Both the position numbers and the translations under genes were made by a program. Below are positions 40,993 through 48,755 of a DNA stretch of 64,000 nt, in pieces. The notes below the pieces were generated by a model, which saw only the letters and a list, made by a program, of their open reading frames with translations, searched no databases and was not told the DNA's origin. The stretch comes from CAYLLT01 sp964384465 (GTDB lineage: Bacteria > Planctomycetota > Phycisphaerae > UBA1845 > PWPN01): positions 8,492 to 72,491 of the forward strand of contig CAYLLT010000013.1 in assembly GCA_964384465.1 (NCBI GenBank). The letters run 5' to 3'. Every line of letters starts with the position of its first letter. Position 1 is the stretch's first letter.

Positions 40993-42318
40993 ATGGTCAG
41001 CGAAGAAATCCAGATCGAAGGGCACATCATCGATTCGCTGATTCTGTCCAAGGTGCTGGACGAGATCCTCACCTTCGGCGGCGATTTCAACCTCAAGCAG
41101 GTCGAGATCGGCCAGAAGCGCGGCGACCGCAGCCGGGCCACGATTCAGGTGTCCGCCGCCACGCCTGAACTGCTCGCCCAGATCCTCGCCCAGATCGCCA
41201 AGCACGGGGCCGTCGTCCGCAAACCGGAGAACGCCAACCTCGCGGCCGCCGAGCAGGACGGCGTCTTCCCCGAAGGGTTCTACTCCACAACCAACCTCCG
41301 CACGCTCGTCCGCTGGAAGGAAAAATGGCACGAGGTCGGCAGGCAGGAGATGGACTGCGGCATCCGCTTCTCGCGAAGCCAGCATGTGCCGCCCCCTCGC
41401 CCACTCGCCTCCTCGCCCCCTCCGGGTGAAAGAGAGGGAGAGAGGGAGAGGGGGCGAGTGGGCGACGAGAATATCGCGGACGAGGGGAGCTTCGAGTGCA
41501 TCCCGCTCATCCACGTCAAGATGGGCGACCAGATCGTCGTCGGCCATCGCGGCGTCAAGGTCGTCCCGCTGGAGCGCTCGCGCAACGTGGGCAGCTTCGA
41601 GTTCATGTCCTCCAGCGTCTCCACCGAAAAACCCAAGAACGTCATCATCCATGATGTGGCCCAGCGCATGCGCGAAGTCAAAGAGGCTGGCGGCAAGCTC
41701 CTGCTTGTGGGTGGGCCGGCCATCGTACACACCGGCTCCGCCCGCCACGTCGTCAAACTGATCGAAGCGGGCTACGTGCACGTGCTGTTCGCGGGCAATG
41801 CCCTGGCCACGCACGATGTCGAGCAGGCGATCTTCGGTACGTCGCTGGGCATACACATGGATCGCGCCATCCCCGCCGACACCGGCCATGAGCATCACCT
41901 GCGGGCGATCAACACCATCCGCCGCTACGGCTCAATTAAAAAGGCCGTCGAAGCCGGCGTCGTCACCAGCGGCATCATGCACGCCTGCATCAAGCACAAC
42001 ATCGATTTCGTGCTTGCCGGCTCCATCCGCGACGACGGCCCGCTCCCCGAGGTCATCACCGACGCCCTCGAAGCGCAGGACAAAATGCGCGAGTACGCCC
42101 ACCAGATCGGTTTCGCGCTCATGATCGCCACCACGCTGCACTCGGTCGCGACGGGCAATCTGCTCCCGGCGTGGGTGCCGGTTGTCTGCGTGGACATCTC
42201 CCCCGCCACGGTCACCAAGCTGGCCGACCGCGGCACCTTCCAAACCGTCGGCGTGGTCACCGATGTGGAACCCTTCCTTCGCGAGTTATTGCAGGATTTA
42301 GGATTGCAAGCGAACTGA
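40993..42318 (+). CDS. TIGR00300-family (LOR/SDH, archaeal-type ornithine cyclodeaminase-like) protein with repeat-encoded insertion
   Basis: The 441-residue protein starts MVSEEIQIEGHIIDSLILSK and contains FGGDFNLKQVEIGQKRGDRS, LLVGGPAIVHTGSARHVVKL, LFAGNALATHDVEQAIFGTS and GSIRDDGPLPEVITDALEAQ, features of the TIGR00300 / LOR-SDH conserved region. Members in methanogens act as ornithine cyclodeaminase and cyanobacterial relatives are fused to arginine dihydrolase; here the function is inferred. Between DCGIRFSRSQ and FECIPLIHVKMGDQIVVGHR a low-complexity stretch (PPPRPLASSPPPGEREGERE and following) is encoded by a palindromic repeat (41376-41480) and is foreign to the family. Frame is kept. 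Confidence 0.85.
   Translation: MVSEEIQIEGHIIDSLILSKVLDEILTFGGDFNLKQVEIGQKRGDRSRATIQVSAATPELLAQILAQIAKHGAVVRKPENANLAAAEQDGVFPEGFYSTTNLRTLVRWKEKWHEVGRQEMDCGIRFSRSQHVPPPRPLASSPPPGEREGERERGRVGDENIADEGSFECIPLIHVKMGDQIVVGHRGVKVVPLERSRNVGSFEFMSSSVSTEKPKNVIIHDVAQRMREVKEAGGKLLLVGGPAIVHTGSARHVVKLIEAGYVHVLFAGNALATHDVEQAIFGTSLGIHMDRAIPADTGHEHHLRAINTIRRYGSIKKAVEAGVVTSGIMHACIKHNIDFVLAGSIRDDGPLPEVITDALEAQDKMREYAHQIGFALMIATTLHSVATGNLLPAWVPVVCVDISPATVTKLADRGTFQTVGVVTDVEPFLRELLQDLGLQAN
41376..41480. repeat. Palindromic repeat family C inserted in frame in the TIGR00300 gene
   Basis: CGCCCACTCGCC...CCCCCTC (41398-41421) pairs with GAGGGGGCGAGTGGGCG (41448-41464), around a purine-rich loop GGTGAAAGAGAGGGAGAGAG. 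The encoded segment is Pro-rich then Arg/Glu-rich. Confidence 0.85.
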
Positions 42319-42336
42319 TCTGATTGCCCTCTTCCA

Positions 42337-42421
42337 TGTGCCGTAGGCACACATTGACAATAGCCCAGCACCTTCAGTGCTGGGACGGCTTTGCGGGAGC
42401 GAGTTGGAGTCCCGGAGGGAC
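42337..42421. repeat. Cluster of short hairpins between convergent genes
   Basis: TGTGCCGTAGGCACA, CCCAGCACCTTCAGTGCTGGG (8-bp stem, 42364-42384) and GTCCCGGAGGGAC (42409-42421) follow each other between the ends of the TIGR00300 gene and the bioF-like gene. They could terminate transcription from both sides and resemble planctomycete intergenic repeats. Confidence 0.65.
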
Positions 42422-42438
42422 GACTGTTCAGACGTGCC

Positions 42439-43617
42439 TTACGCGCTCGCAACACGCGACACGAGCGCGGCGATCAACCGATCGATGTCCTCGGTTGTGT
42501 GCTCCGAGCACAGGCTGATGCGCAGTCGGGCCTTGCCCGCCGGCACAGTCGGCGGCCGGATGGCCGAGATGAGCAAACCATGCTCTTCGAGCTGCCGGGA
42601 GAGGGTAACGCTGGCTTCCGCTTCCCCGACGATGAGCGGCACAATCTGACTGCTCGAACCGGCAATGTCGAAGCCGCGGGAGTTGAGTTCGGCGCGAAGG
42701 CGGTCGGCGTACGCGAGCAAGCGCTTCCGGCGCTGCTCGCCGTCGGGAGAGTCGATGATGTCCAGCGCGGCGATCGCGGCGGCGCAGGCGGCCGCCGGCA
42801 GCGCGGTCGTGTAGATGAACGCGCCGGCCGTATTGACCAGATACGCGATGAAATCGCTCGATGCCGCCACGAACCCGCCGATCCCGCCCAGCGCTTTGCT
42901 GAGCGTGCCGATGGTCACGTCAACGTGCTCCTCGACGCCCATCAGTTCGGCCACGCCTCGCCCGCGCGGCCCGAACACGCCGGTCGCGTGCGCTTCGTCG
43001 ATGCACAGCAGCGCGTCAAACTTCCGCTTCAGCTCCACCAGTCGCGGCAGATCGGCAAAGTCGCCGTCCATGCTGAACAGCGAGTCGGTCACGATCACCC
43101 GCCGCCGCGTCGCCGCCGATCCCTCCAGCAGCCGTTCGAGCTTGCGATAATCGCGATGCGGAAACACGCGCAGCACCGCCCCGCTGCCGCGCGCCGCATC
43201 CACGATGCTGCCGTGATTCAGCTTGTCCAGCAGGATGACATCGTCTTTGCCCGCCAGCCCGCGAATCGCCGCCAGGTTCGCCTGATACCCGCTCGGACAA
43301 ACCAGCGCCGCCGCCTTGCCCTTGAACGCCGCCAGCCGTTCTTCGAGTAGCGCGTGCGGCCCCATGTGCCCGCAGACCAGCCGCGACGAGCCCGCCCCCC
43401 AGCCCCACTCATCGACCGCTCGCTGAACGGCCGCCACCACCTGGGGGTGATTGGCCAGCCCCAGATAGTTGTTGCTACAGAAATTGCACAGCCGCCGCCC
43501 GTCCCGCACCACGTACGGCCCCTGCGGCGAATCGATCCGCCGAAGCGTGCGCCGCAACCCCCGCTCGGCCAGCTCCCGCAACGGCTCCGCCCAATCGCTG
43601 GTCCCGGTGGTGTTCAT
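42439..43617 (-). CDS. bioF: 8-amino-7-oxononanoate synthase / glycine C-acetyltransferase-type alpha-oxoamine synthase
   Basis: The 392-residue PLP enzyme shows RRLCNFCSNNYLGLANHPQV, GWGAGSSRLVCGHMGPHALL, LDKLNHGSIVDAARGSG, VTDSLFSMDGDFADL, CIDEAHATGVFGPRGRG and the PLP lysine in TIGTLSKALGGIGGFVAA. Alpha-oxoamine synthases condense an amino acid with an acyl-CoA; the SNNYLGL and HGSIVDA details favour BioF (biotin synthesis), while 2-amino-3-ketobutyrate ligase is the close alternative. ATG 43617 is chosen; the open frame continues upstream only because a family A repeat is open there. The ATG overlaps the stop of the upstream gene by 4 nt (ATGA). Confidence 0.85.
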   Translation of the reverse strand: MNTTGTSDWAEPLRELAERGLRRTLRRIDSPQGPYVVRDGRRLCNFCSNNYLGLANHPQVVAAVQRAVDEWGWGAGSSRLVCGHMGPHALLEERLAAFKGKAAALVCPSGYQANLAAIRGLAGKDDVILLDKLNHGSIVDAARGSGAVLRVFPHRDYRKLERLLEGSAATRRRVIVTDSLFSMDGDFADLPRLVELKRKFDALLCIDEAHATGVFGPRGRGVAELMGVEEHVDVTIGTLSKALGGIGGFVAASSDFIAYLVNTAGAFIYTTALPAAACAAAIAALDIIDSPDGEQRRKRLLAYADRLRAELNSRGFDIAGSSSQIVPLIVGEAEASVTLSRQLEEHGLLISAIRPPTVPAGKARLRISLCSEHTTEDIDRLIAALVSRVASA

Positions 43618-43949
43618 TTGAGATCGGAACCCCGCACGCCAGTGCGGGGCCAGGCCGGCGCTGACATGCCGGGCTTGGATGTTGGCGATGCCGCATCCTC
43701 GCGCCGCTCCCGATGCCGCCGCGCCGCATCCGCCAGATTGTCCGCAGGAAGAAAAGCCTTCTTCTCGCCCGGTGCAGCATCCTGACGCGCAGGTGAGGAG
43801 TGGCAGCAAGCCCCGCCCCCGCAACCGGTGCCGCTACTCTTGATCGCTCGCCGCAGGCAAAGTCCCAAATACCCCGCCGCCGCCGCGACGATAGCTACAA
43901 CCCCAAGAGTTTGAGCCATATCAGCGAGCATACCACTATTCTTCAACAT
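43614..43949 (-). CDS. Small single-pass membrane protein, FeoB-associated Cys-rich type, with repeat-encoded C-terminus
   Basis: The 111-residue product has one N-terminal membrane helix (TLGVVAIVAAAAGYLGLCL) followed by SSGTGCGGGACCHSSPARQ, the layout of FeoB-associated Cys-rich membrane proteins (helix, then CxxC-like cluster). No feoB lies nearby. The last about 20 residues (SAPAWPRTGVRGSDLK) are encoded by a family A repeat that also makes the stop codon overlap the bioF start. Start could also be Met at 43931. The original C-terminus was therefore probably shorter or different. Confidence 0.6.
   Translation of the reverse strand: MLKNSGMLADMAQTLGVVAIVAAAAGYLGLCLRRAIKSSGTGCGGGACCHSSPARQDAAPGEKKAFLPADNLADAARRHRERREDAASPTSKPGMSAPAWPRTGVRGSDLK
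43623..43680. repeat. Family A repeat joining the Cys-rich gene to bioF
   Basis: CCCCGCACGCCAGTGCGGGG is followed by a degenerate second stem (CCGGCGCTGACATGCCGG). It is read through by the upstream minus-strand gene and ends 6 bp before the bioF start. Confidence 0.8.
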
Positions 43950-44010
43950 TGGTCGTCTTTGAGCAAGGGCAATCATTGGGATCGGGTGCATCCGCGATTC
44001 AGTGGCACTC

Positions 44011-44110
44011 GCCTGAGCCCGCGAAGCGGGCGTAAGTTTTTAGCCAGGGGCGTAAGCCCCTGGTGATAATCGCGTTCAACACATCGAGCCCCCGAACGGG
44101 GGCGACAGAG
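44011..44110. repeat. Three tandem hairpins (planctomycete intergenic type)
   Basis: GCCCGCGAAGCGGGC (44017-44031), CCAGGGGCGTAAGCCCCTGG (44044-44063) and GCCCCCGAACGGGGGC (44088-44103) lie in a row downstream of the minus-strand gene ending at 44130 and upstream of the Cys-rich gene. They could terminate transcription. Confidence 0.75.
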
Positions 44111-44129
44111 CGGTTCGGACGTGTACACG

Positions 44130-45620
44130 CTATGGGCTGCGAACAACCAGCTCAAACGGCTCCGACGACGACACGATCCGGTTCTCCATGCTCTCATTGT
44201 TGGCAATGGCAAACGAGTTATGGTACTGCACGACCACCCGATATCGACCGGGGGGCAGAGGGCCCACATATTGGTTCATGTCCAACGTCGTCTGGTAGCT
44301 TTCACCTACGTGAAGCACTCTGAAGTGAAAGATTCCGGTGCCCTCTCTCCATCGATCTGGTTTGATCGGCCACCGCTGCCCATCATCATCGCATACTTCC
44401 AAACGCCATCGCGCCTCTCGTCCGCTTCGGTAATCTCCTCCCTCCCTGAACCCGACAGCAGCCCCGGCGCTATCCACGTTGCGGATGCTCGCCTGGACGA
44501 TCGGTAGTTGGGACGACTTGCATTCGATCGGCGACGTGGCGCCGCTCAGGAAGATCCGCAATGGGTCCGGATGGCCGTCAAACCGGCGCAGAGCTGTGGC
44601 CAGTTCCAGGTTCAGTGGCACGTGGAACATTTCATCAATCGGTGGACTGGCAGCCCACCGTTGAATCTGCTCCCGAAAGGCCGGCCGCTTCCGGCGCACC
44701 ATTTCCGCTAGAAAACAATCGGATGATATCGAATAGGACCTTTCGGTTTTCATCGCAGTCTCGAACAGCATGACGAGTTGGTCATCGGACAGCCAGCCGG
44801 CATGGCTTCCAACCAGCAGACGTGGTCGCCACGCGACGTTCAATTCTCCGCTACTGGCAAGCTCCACAAGGTGATCGAGTATGTGCTTGGTCTTCTCCCG
44901 AAAGGCAGGCCGACGCGCCGATTCTGCCAGAAACATCTCGGCATATTTTGTCCCCAGCTCTTTATCGGTCTTAATTACCGCGTCCAGAGCTCTGCCGAGT
45001 TGTGCGTCATCCAGTCGATCGAGGTGCTCAATCGCCGACTGAAGCGCCACGCTCCGGATAGACGCGTTAGGATGATCGCAATAGGCGACCACATGATCCA
45101 CGACGCGATCTGAGTGTCTGCCGGCGACCACAACGTTTTGGATCCATGACCCTACGATCGGGTTGGTTTCGACCGCTTCCCGGTCGAACTGGAAAAGCAG
45201 GATCCAGCTTTCCCAGGGCCACAATCCAAATCGATCGAAGCGTTGACCGAGAAGAAGCTGGTCTGACGACGAGGCATTCGGCACCGTCAATAGATACCAA
45301 ACCGTCGGCTTCAGCGCATCGGCAAAAGATTCGCGCAGCCTCACGGCGCGGACTTTGACGTACCACAGGTACATCGAGCACATCGCCATCATGACTGCGC
45401 ATCGCACCGCCCACCGCCGCCGCCGCGTGCGATACAGCCGCCGCTCATGCCGCGCATCGTGACCGCACTCCGGACACACCAGGCTGGGAGCTCCGGTCAT
45501 GTTGTACCAGCACTTCGGACACCGCGGCCGACCCCGACTGCGATCCTGAAAGAAGCCGATGTACAACAGCGTCAGCGTGATGACGCCGGCAACCCCAAAA
45601 ACAATCCAACTCAACATCAT
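44130..45620 (-). CDS. Planctomycete membrane protein with zinc ribbon and helical-repeat domain
   Basis: The 496-residue protein has an N-terminal membrane helix (MLSWIVFGVAGVITLTLLYI), a zinc ribbon CPKCWYNMTGAPSLVCPECG, a second helix (AVMMAMCSMYLWYV) and then a helical domain with HEAT-like features (DHPNASIRSVALQSAIEHLD, SDDQLVMLFETAMKT) and a C-terminal beta domain (PPGRYRVVVQYHN). The start at 45620 follows a GAGG site; an upstream Met at 45653 adds 11 residues of no similarity. The ribbon is related to those at 4675 and 5137. Function unknown. Confidence 0.65.
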   Translation of the reverse strand: MMLSWIVFGVAGVITLTLLYIGFFQDRSRGRPRCPKCWYNMTGAPSLVCPECGHDARHERRLYRTRRRRWAVRCAVMMAMCSMYLWYVKVRAVRLRESFADALKPTVWYLLTVPNASSSDQLLLGQRFDRFGLWPWESWILLFQFDREAVETNPIVGSWIQNVVVAGRHSDRVVDHVVAYCDHPNASIRSVALQSAIEHLDRLDDAQLGRALDAVIKTDKELGTKYAEMFLAESARRPAFREKTKHILDHLVELASSGELNVAWRPRLLVGSHAGWLSDDQLVMLFETAMKTERSYSISSDCFLAEMVRRKRPAFREQIQRWAASPPIDEMFHVPLNLELATALRRFDGHPDPLRIFLSGATSPIECKSSQLPIVQASIRNVDSAGAAVGFREGGDYRSGREARWRLEVCDDDGQRWPIKPDRWREGTGIFHFRVLHVGESYQTTLDMNQYVGPLPPGRYRVVVQYHNSFAIANNESMENRIVSSSEPFELVVRSP

Positions 45621-46212
45621 GAACGCCTCGACCTCGAATCCCCGCCCAGGCAAGCCTGCTGGTACGAGAATCCCTTCTCGTACCCAACTCCGCGGGAACC
45701 CTTTCCCGCGAGCCCACCCGTGCTCCGCTTACTCGATCATGAGCGTAACACGCACCATGTTCTACCTGGAATGGGGATACTGAGGATGCGAACCAGGATG
45801 CGGAATAGTCGCCAAAACGCGCCACAACCAAACGAAGCCGTGGAAACCGCATTCTCGATACCAAAATCGCGGTTTGTTGTTGCAACGTACTTCTGTGGAA
45901 CCCGTGAATGCACCGATACAACAGATCGAAGATGTGTCCTGCCCCAACGGGGCTATGTCCTCCAGCCCAGGGTTGTCCGCCGCGGCGGACTACCCTGGGG
46001 TACTGGTGGATGATGGACCAACCCCAACGGGGTTGTGTCGAAACGGTCACGGGCTCGACTCCGCGACTCGGCAGAACCCCCGACGTTTCGTTGACTCCCG
46101 TGGCGTGGCCGGTTAAAGTTAGCGATTCATAACTTCTTGATCCTGCCCCCTTTGCCAGATTGGCGCGGCCGGAACCGGGGCGGATGCGACAGCTTTAGAG
46201 GACATCCAACGC
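45621..46212. other. Repeat-rich intergenic region
   Basis: No gene is supported. The stretch contains hairpins such as TACGAGAATCCCTTCTCGTA and CGCGGGAACCCTTTCCCGCG (about 45672-45710), and from about 45942 copies of CCCCAACGGGG (twice) around CCCAGGGTTGTCCGCCGCGG with its complement CGGACTACCCTGGG. The region separates two divergently transcribed genes and presumably holds the promoter of the radical SAM gene at 46213. Confidence 0.6.
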
Positions 46213-48081
46213 ATGAGAGTGCTCTTTCTCTACCCCAACCTCAACGCCGAAGAAGGCTTCAACCACGGCATCGCCGACCTCTCCGGCTGCCTCAAGGCCC
46301 ACGGCCACGTCACCGGCCTCATCAACATCAACGAAGCCCTCTACGACGTGCCCACCGACGAGGCCATCATTGAGCAGGTCAGAGCCTGGAACCCCGATTT
46401 CGTCGCCTTCAGCGTCATGACCCAGCAGTACAAGTACTCACTCCGCCTCGGCCGCAAGCTCAAGGAGGCGATGCCGCGGATGCCCATCGGCATCGGCGGC
46501 GTGCACACCATCATGTGTACCGAGGAGGTCAAGAGCGACCGCTTCTGGGATTTCATCGGTGTGGGTGAGTGCGACGTGCCCTTCACCGAGCTGATCGACA
46601 AGCTCCAGGCCGGCGACCCCGACTACCTGAACGTCAAGAATTTCTGCATCCGCCGCGAGGATGGCACTTACCACCAAAACCCTCTAGGCCCCTATCCCGA
46701 GCTGGACCTACTGCCGCCCAAGGATTACGAGATCTTCGACCTGCCGCACATGCTCGGCCGCAAGAACGGCTGGCAGAGCGTCCTCACCTCGCGCGGCTGC
46801 CCGTATCGTTGCACCTATTGCTTCAATCACGAAGTCACCGACCGCTACCTCGAAGACGGCGGCCACTCCCGCAAGAGCTTCCTGCGGCACTACTCCACCG
46901 ACCGCATGCTCCGCGAGCTGAAGGAGCTGAAGGCCCGCCACCCGTACATCGAGACGTTCATCTTCGACGACGACCTGTTCACGCTGAACAAGGAATACTG
47001 CAGCGACTTCGCCAAGGCCTACACCGACGCCGACATCGGCGTGCCCTTCGTGCTCAACGCCCACGTGCAGACCTTCAGCGAGCCGATCGCCAAGGCCCTC
47101 TCCGAGTCGCCCTGCATGATCCTCAAGTTCGGCGTCGAGAGCGGCTCGCACGAACTGCGCAAGAAGGTGCTCGAACGGCACATGAGCAACCAGATGATCA
47201 TCGACGCCTTCGACCTGTGCCACCAGTACGGCCTGCACACGTCGGCGTTCCTCATGTTCGGCCTGCCCTACGAGACGCGGGAGATGATGCAGGAGACGAT
47301 CGACCTCATGGCCCGCATCAAGCCCGGCCGCATGCGCTGGGCGATCTTCTTCCCCTTCCCCGGCACCAAGAGTTACACCATCTGCAAGCTCGGCGACCTG
47401 ATCGACTATCGCAAGATGGACGGGATGGACAATTACTTCTGCGCGTCATGCCTGAAGTTCGACGACGCGACGGACCTCTTCATCCGCAAGTTGCAGCGCA
47501 CGTTCCACTGGCGCGTCAGCGCGCGAACCGGCTTGCCGCTGAGCGGCGACTACCAGAGGCTCGTCGATGAAGTGGACGCGATGGATTTCCCCACGTGGCA
47601 CGAAGCCAGTGAAGCGACGCTGACCCGCGACCGCGAAGTCTCCAACGCGTATCTCGCCCGCGTGAAACCCGGCGACGCCGCCGCCATGTCCGCCAACAAG
47701 CATTACTCCATCCGCTACACCGAAGTCATGGCCGTGGACAGCGACTTCGTATTAGCCGAGAAAGGCGACTACAAAAACCTCGGCGCCCGCCGCTGGAAGG
47801 CCTTCCGCGAGACCATCGCCGAGTCCCGCGCCGCCGCCGCCGAACTCAAAAAGAACGGCACCGGCGGCGGAACCGGCGCGGTCCTCAACAGCGCCGTCGG
47901 CTCCGTGGACATCCCCGACCTGCACATCCTCCAATCCGACGGCGATGCCGGCGAATGGCGCTCCATCCCCAAGGACGGCAGCGGCATGAGCGCCAAGGGC
48001 CACAAGCAGATGCAATCCGAAGACCCCGACGAGATCATCCGCAAAGGCCAAACCCAAGTCGCCGGCGGCGTCTGCATGTGA
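46213..48081 (+). CDS. B12-binding-domain radical SAM protein
   Basis: The 622-residue protein starts MRVLFLYPNLNAEEGFNHGI, an N-terminal cobalamin-binding-like Rossmann domain (about 1-135; PIGIGGVHTIM), followed by the radical SAM core with SRGCPYRCTYCFNHEVTD (CxxxCxxC around residue 200), FIFDDDLFTLNKEY and LKFGVESGSHELRKKVLER. It lacks an obvious DxHxxG cobalamin motif, so cobalamin may be bound differently or not at all. The C-terminal 130 residues are poorly conserved and Ala/Lys-rich. Enzymes of this class often methylate unactivated carbon or phosphorus or act in lipid/hopanoid metabolism; no substrate can be assigned. Confidence 0.85.
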   Translation: MRVLFLYPNLNAEEGFNHGIADLSGCLKAHGHVTGLININEALYDVPTDEAIIEQVRAWNPDFVAFSVMTQQYKYSLRLGRKLKEAMPRMPIGIGGVHTIMCTEEVKSDRFWDFIGVGECDVPFTELIDKLQAGDPDYLNVKNFCIRREDGTYHQNPLGPYPELDLLPPKDYEIFDLPHMLGRKNGWQSVLTSRGCPYRCTYCFNHEVTDRYLEDGGHSRKSFLRHYSTDRMLRELKELKARHPYIETFIFDDDLFTLNKEYCSDFAKAYTDADIGVPFVLNAHVQTFSEPIAKALSESPCMILKFGVESGSHELRKKVLERHMSNQMIIDAFDLCHQYGLHTSAFLMFGLPYETREMMQETIDLMARIKPGRMRWAIFFPFPGTKSYTICKLGDLIDYRKMDGMDNYFCASCLKFDDATDLFIRKLQRTFHWRVSARTGLPLSGDYQRLVDEVDAMDFPTWHEASEATLTRDREVSNAYLARVKPGDAAAMSANKHYSIRYTEVMAVDSDFVLAEKGDYKNLGARRWKAFRETIAESRAAAAELKKNGTGGGTGAVLNSAVGSVDIPDLHILQSDGDAGEWRSIPKDGSGMSAKGHKQMQSEDPDEIIRKGQTQVAGGVCM

Positions 48082-48128
48082 GCCACTGAGCCGTCGTGGT
48101 ATAATGGTGGCAAGTCGAGGTTGATACG

Positions 48129-48341
48129 ATGAGCCTCCTGAACGAATGGCGATTGGACAAATCGGTACTTTCCTTTGGGACGCTGGCCGACGAAGGAGAT
48201 GATCGCGCCTTCTGGCGGGACAAGACGCCTCAAGAGCGTCTCGAGGCGCTCGAGTTCATGCGGCAAGCCGCTTATGGCTACGACCCGGATACCACACGAC
48301 TTCAAAGAGTTCTTGAGTTTGCTCAACTCTCACGGAGTTGA
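48129..48341 (+). CDS. Small partner of nucleotidyltransferase, module 2
   Basis: The 70-residue protein (LGTLADEGDD-like acidic middle; KTPQERLEALEFMRQAAYGY) ends in the TPxERLEALEFMR helix that commonly precedes nucleotidyltransferase genes and recurs as RTPEERIRAHSRAL in module 1 (23349). A GAGG site precedes the ATG. It overlaps the next gene, whose start lies inside it. Inferred to be an antitoxin-like or accessory subunit. Confidence 0.65.
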   Translation: MSLLNEWRLDKSVLSFGTLADEGDDRAFWRDKTPQERLEALEFMRQAAYGYDPDTTRLQRVLEFAQLSRS

Positions 48342-48723
48342 GTACCTCCTGATCGGCGGGTACGCGGTCGGATACTACGGTTATCCGCGGCCGACCGGCG
48401 ATCTGGACGTGTGGGTGGCGACGACCCCTGCCAACGCAAGCCGACTTGAAGCCGCACTCCGCGACTTCGGTTTTCCGGTGAGTCACCTTGCCGATGACTT
48501 CGCGAAAGAACCCGAACGCGTACTTCGCATGGGTATGCCGCCCGTTCGGCTCGAAATCCTGACGAACATTTCCGGAGTCAAGTTTGACGAATGTTATGCG
48601 CGGCGCGTCACTGACACGTTCGAAGGCGTCGCGGTCAATCTGATCAGCGTCGCTGACCTGAGGGCGAACAAGCAGGCAGCAAAGAGAAAGAAGGATCTCG
48701 CCGATCTCGACAATCTGCCCTGA
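48274..48723 (+). CDS. Nucleotidyltransferase-fold protein, module 2
   Basis: The 149-residue protein starts MATTRIPHDFKEFLSLLNSH and shows YLLIGGYAVGYYGYPRPTGD then LDVWVATTPANA: a Gly-rich helix followed by D-L-D, the metal-binding pattern of MNT/DUF6036-type nucleotidyltransferases. The ATG at 48274 lies 68 nt inside the upstream gene, an unusually long overlap; a TTG or GTG start nearer 48313 is possible. The C-terminus (ADLRANKQAAKRKKDLADLD) is the usual helical end of the family. The module is probably toxin-antitoxin-like or defence-related, by analogy only. Confidence 0.78.
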   Translation: MATTRIPHDFKEFLSLLNSHGVEYLLIGGYAVGYYGYPRPTGDLDVWVATTPANASRLEAALRDFGFPVSHLADDFAKEPERVLRMGMPPVRLEILTNISGVKFDECYARRVTDTFEGVAVNLISVADLRANKQAAKRKKDLADLDNLP

Positions 48724-48755
48724 CCGCTCGTCCGCTCCCGGTGAATCTTGACCAC

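Noticed and set aside
41398..41464. CRISPR or tandem repeat array in the TIGR00300 gene
   Set aside because: It is a single inverted repeat with a purine-rich loop, without regular spacers.
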